This document shows, piece by piece, positions 7,105 to 8,773 of a DNA stretch of 8,773 bases. Made by a program: the position numbers and the translations under genes. The stretch lies in assembly GCA_016866675.1 (NCBI GenBank), contig VGLO01000031.1, positions 1-8,773 on the forward strand, written 5' to 3'. The notes under the pieces were generated by a model that worked only from the letters and a program-made list of their open reading frames with translations, ran no database searches and was not told where the DNA came from. How positions within the stretch are numbered: the first letter of the stretch is position 1; each line of letters opens with the position of its first letter. This DNA comes from Candidatus Staskawiczbacteria bacterium (GTDB lineage: Bacteria; Patescibacteriota; Minisyncoccia; Minisyncoccales; Staskawiczbacteraceae).

Positions 7105-8012
7105 ACTAAGATTCTATTAAGTAGCCTTTTGAAAAGACCCAGTGGTATGGGTTCATTAATATGCTGAGTAAAGTGATATCTATCATACTCAACGGAGTGA
7201 ATTACTCGTTTCGGATGTTTGTTAATCCGGAATTTTTTTTCAGTAGGCAAGTAATGTTGGCTTAATTGCTTATTTGTGTGTAATCCTTCTGTCCCTATAT
7301 TTTTCGCAAGATTAGAAATTGGCACTATCGAGAAGAGGCCTTTGGAAAAAATAAAGAAGAAAAAAAAGGGTCCCCAAGCATTGGCTTCTTTCTTTTTCAT
7401 TTTTTTATACCAAAAAGTAAAGAACCATTTAAAGTAATTAAATTCGTCGGCATGCGAAACAAACGTTTTCAAATTACTTCTTGTAATGGTATTTTTCATG
7501 TCTGGGCAAGAAACATCAAATTTATTCCAAACCCTTGCCCAGGTTGCCCATCCCCAAATATGGGCATACTTTGAGAAGAAGTAATCACTATCAGGATTTA
7601 TGAATGTTGTATAGTTATTTCCACTAATCATCCCAATTTCTTCATTGTCTTTGTATAGTTCCAGTAAATCATCAGCAAAATCAAAAAAGGATATTTCAGG
7701 GACAACATCATCTTCGATAATTATTACCCTGTCTTCCTTACTTAAAACCCACGAAATTGCTCCTACGACTGCATCACGGCAACCAAGGTTTTCTTCTCGA
7801 ATCAAATAATAAACATTTGAATTCCAATCAACCCTTTTTGTAATTTCAGCAACTTGTTTGCAAAGTTCAATATCATTTGATTTATCTTTACGCGGTCCAT
7901 CGATTGCGATATAAAGTTTGGATGGTTGAATTTCCCTAATTCTGTTGAAACTAACCTCGGTTGTTTTTGGCCTATTAAATGCTATAAACAGGATTGGTGC
8001 TTTAATATTCAT
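7101..8012 (-). CDS. GT-A glycosyltransferase, HlpA/GNT-I-like nucleotide-diphospho-sugar transferase
   Basis: A 303-residue protein from the chosen ATG (MNIKAPILFIAFNRP). The first strand and FNRP followed by TTEVSFNRI are characteristic of bacterial sugar transferases often annotated as HlpA-like and related to the GNT-I fold. The sequence then shows YIAIDGPR, the NLGCRDAV segment that packs on the nucleotide, and the metal-binding EDD at residues 100-102 within VIIIEDDVVPE. HIWGWATWARVW (about 151-162) is a conserved aromatic motif of this family. It is a cytoplasmic GT-A enzyme and would add one sugar to the repeat unit; donor and anomeric outcome are unknown. A GTG at 8018, two bases after the wzx stop, would add two residues and is the alternative start; neither has a clear Shine-Dalgarno. 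The stop overlaps the next ATG as ATGA. The gene has an in-frame run of five phenylalanines encoded partly by an eight-base homopolymer (7360-7367). Confidence 0.85.
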   Translation of the reverse strand: MNIKAPILFIAFNRPKTTEVSFNRIREIQPSKLYIAIDGPRKDKSNDIELCKQVAEITKRVDWNSNVYYLIREENLGCRDAVVGAISWVLSKEDRVIIIEDDVVPEISFFDFADDLLELYKDNEEIGMISGNNYTTFINPDSDYFFSKYAHIWGWATWARVWNKFDVSCPDMKNTITRSNLKTFVSHADEFNYFKWFFTFWYKKMKKKEANAWGPFFFFFIFSKGLFSIVPISNLAKNIGTEGLHTNKQLSQHYLPTEKKFRINKHPKRVIHSVEYDRYHFTQHINEPIPLGLFKRLLNRILV

Positions 8013-8020
8013 ATACACTA

Positions 8021-8773
8021 CTAAAGTAAAATTTTTGACCGAATTGAAAGCGCCAAGGAATTAAGTTTATTGTATTCTGTTTTTGTTAATCCAAAAAACC
8101 TAATCGTGATTAGTAAACTAAATGTGCTAACCAAACCCGTAATTATCATTCTCGAAAAACCTTCATCCAAAAATATTTTTGGCAATACCGCAATTATTGA
8201 AGAAAGAACAACCGGCAATAATCCTTTAAGAAATACTGATTTTAAAAAATATTTTATATCTATATTAACTAAAATTTTTCCATAGTAAAGGCGGCTGGTA
8301 GAGAATATAAGTATAGCAAAAAATATACCTACTACGTATATCGCAGGTGGAGGGAATTTAAAGATATATAAAATGTAGGTGATAATAAATTGCATAACAT
8401 AAGCTATAGAAGTAAAAATGCTAAACTCCTTTATCTTTCCTACTGCCTGAAAAGCCGTTGTTAGTGGGTGCGTAAGTTTATGAATTAACATTTCAATAAG
8501 TATTAATCTAATGAATATTGTTGAGTATTCAGGTTTTTTATTTAACCACCAATTCAGTAAGTATTCTGTTTCAAATAGAATTGGCAATGAAAAAATCGCA
8601 AAAATAAACAATGAAAATTTCGCTGAAACTATCGTTAATTCAATCAATCTATTACGGTTTCTTTCTCCTTCAGACTTGATTAATTGAGGATTAATAGCTG
8701 TTGTTAAATTCGAAGAAAAATTATTAATTTGCATGGTCAGATTTGTCGCGATCCCATTGGTCGCATTTACAAC
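8021..8773 (-). CDS. wzx: Polysaccharide flippase Wzx, C-terminal half (5' end outside window)
   Basis: The reading frame is open to the window edge, so the 250 visible residues are the C-terminal part of a longer protein; Wzx proteins are usually about 480-510 residues. The fragment begins VVNATNGIATNLTMQINNF and continues to TTAINPQLIKSEGE. These segments match the mid-protein region of MATE-like/MOP-superfamily polysaccharide transporters, which often read VVNxARGIA...AVNPQIxKxY. About six hydrophobic segments follow, near fragment residues 50-67, 84-96, 118-138, 143-160, 180-197 and 207-226. The internal ATG at 8734 is not the true start, because the conserved residues upstream of it belong to the protein. 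Wzx flips the undecaprenyl-linked repeat unit from the cytoplasmic to the periplasmic face of the inner membrane. The gene is very AT-rich (one sampled line 13% GC) and ends 8 bases before the next gene's ATG. Confidence 0.9.
   Translation of the reverse strand, partial: VVNATNGIATNLTMQINNFSSNLTTAINPQLIKSEGERNRNRLIELTIVSAKFSLFIFAIFSLPILFETEYLLNWWLNKKPEYSTIFIRLILIEMLIHKLTHPLTTAFQAVGKIKEFSIFTSIAYVMQFIITYILYIFKFPPPAIYVVGIFFAILIFSTSRLYYGKILVNIDIKYFLKSVFLKGLLPVVLSSIIAVLPKIFLDEGFSRMIITGLVSTFSLLITIRFFGLTKTEYNKLNSLALSIRSKILL

Noticed and set aside
8732..8734. ATG at 8734 as the start of the wzx product
   Set aside because: The frame stays open to the window edge, and the 13 codons upstream encode residues conserved in Wzx, so the gene is cut by the window and is not a short protein.

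Overview
The window is an internal slice of a Wzx/Wzy-type surface-polysaccharide (O-antigen or capsule) biosynthesis locus. All nine genes lie on the minus strand, so transcription runs from position 8773 towards position 1. The organism is most likely a member of the Bacteroidota. The DNA is AT-rich, most starts lack a clear Shine-Dalgarno sequence and have A/T-rich leaders instead, and the order capE, small cupin, capF behind a wzx/wzy/glycosyltransferase block is typical of that phylum. Genus cannot be read from this sequence.

In transcription order the window holds: the C-terminal half of a Wzx flippase (8773-8021); a GT-A glycosyltransferase of the HlpA/GNT-I-like type (8012-7101); a GT4 glycosyltransferase (7104-5833); a Wzy polymerase (5836-4673); two further GT-B glycosyltransferases (4668-3346 and 3343-2120); the UDP-GlcNAc 4,6-dehydratase/5-epimerase CapE (2063-1032); a small stand-alone RmlC-like cupin (957-571); and the N-terminal part of the reductase CapF (479-1, running off the window).

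The genes fall into two modules. The upstream module (wzx to the last glycosyltransferase) is packed tightly, with two ATGA overlaps and gaps of 2 to 8 bases, and is very AT-rich (sampled 60-base lines run about 13-30% GC). The downstream module (capE, cupin, capF) has spacers of 56, 74 and 91 bases and sampled lines near 38-43% GC. The downstream half of the intervening glycosyltransferase resembles the capE module in composition. This fits the usual picture of a strain-specific serotype block attached to a more conserved sugar-nucleotide cassette.

Functionally, CapE and CapF point to UDP-N-acetyl-L-fucosamine synthesis (CapE/CapF/CapG, also FnlA/FnlB/FnlC). The 2-epimerase CapG is expected just beyond position 1. 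Four glycosyltransferases would extend a lipid-linked repeat unit, Wzx would flip it across the inner membrane and Wzy would polymerise it. The initiating sugar-phosphate transferase is not in the window. I see no RNA genes, insertion sequences, CRISPR arrays or convincing intrinsic terminators. No intergenic gap exceeds 300 bases. I did not find a clearly novel system; the points most worth checking are the separate cupin between capE and capF, a perfect 12-base inverted repeat inside one glycosyltransferase gene, and an unusual TAG-ATG-TGA/GTG gene junction.
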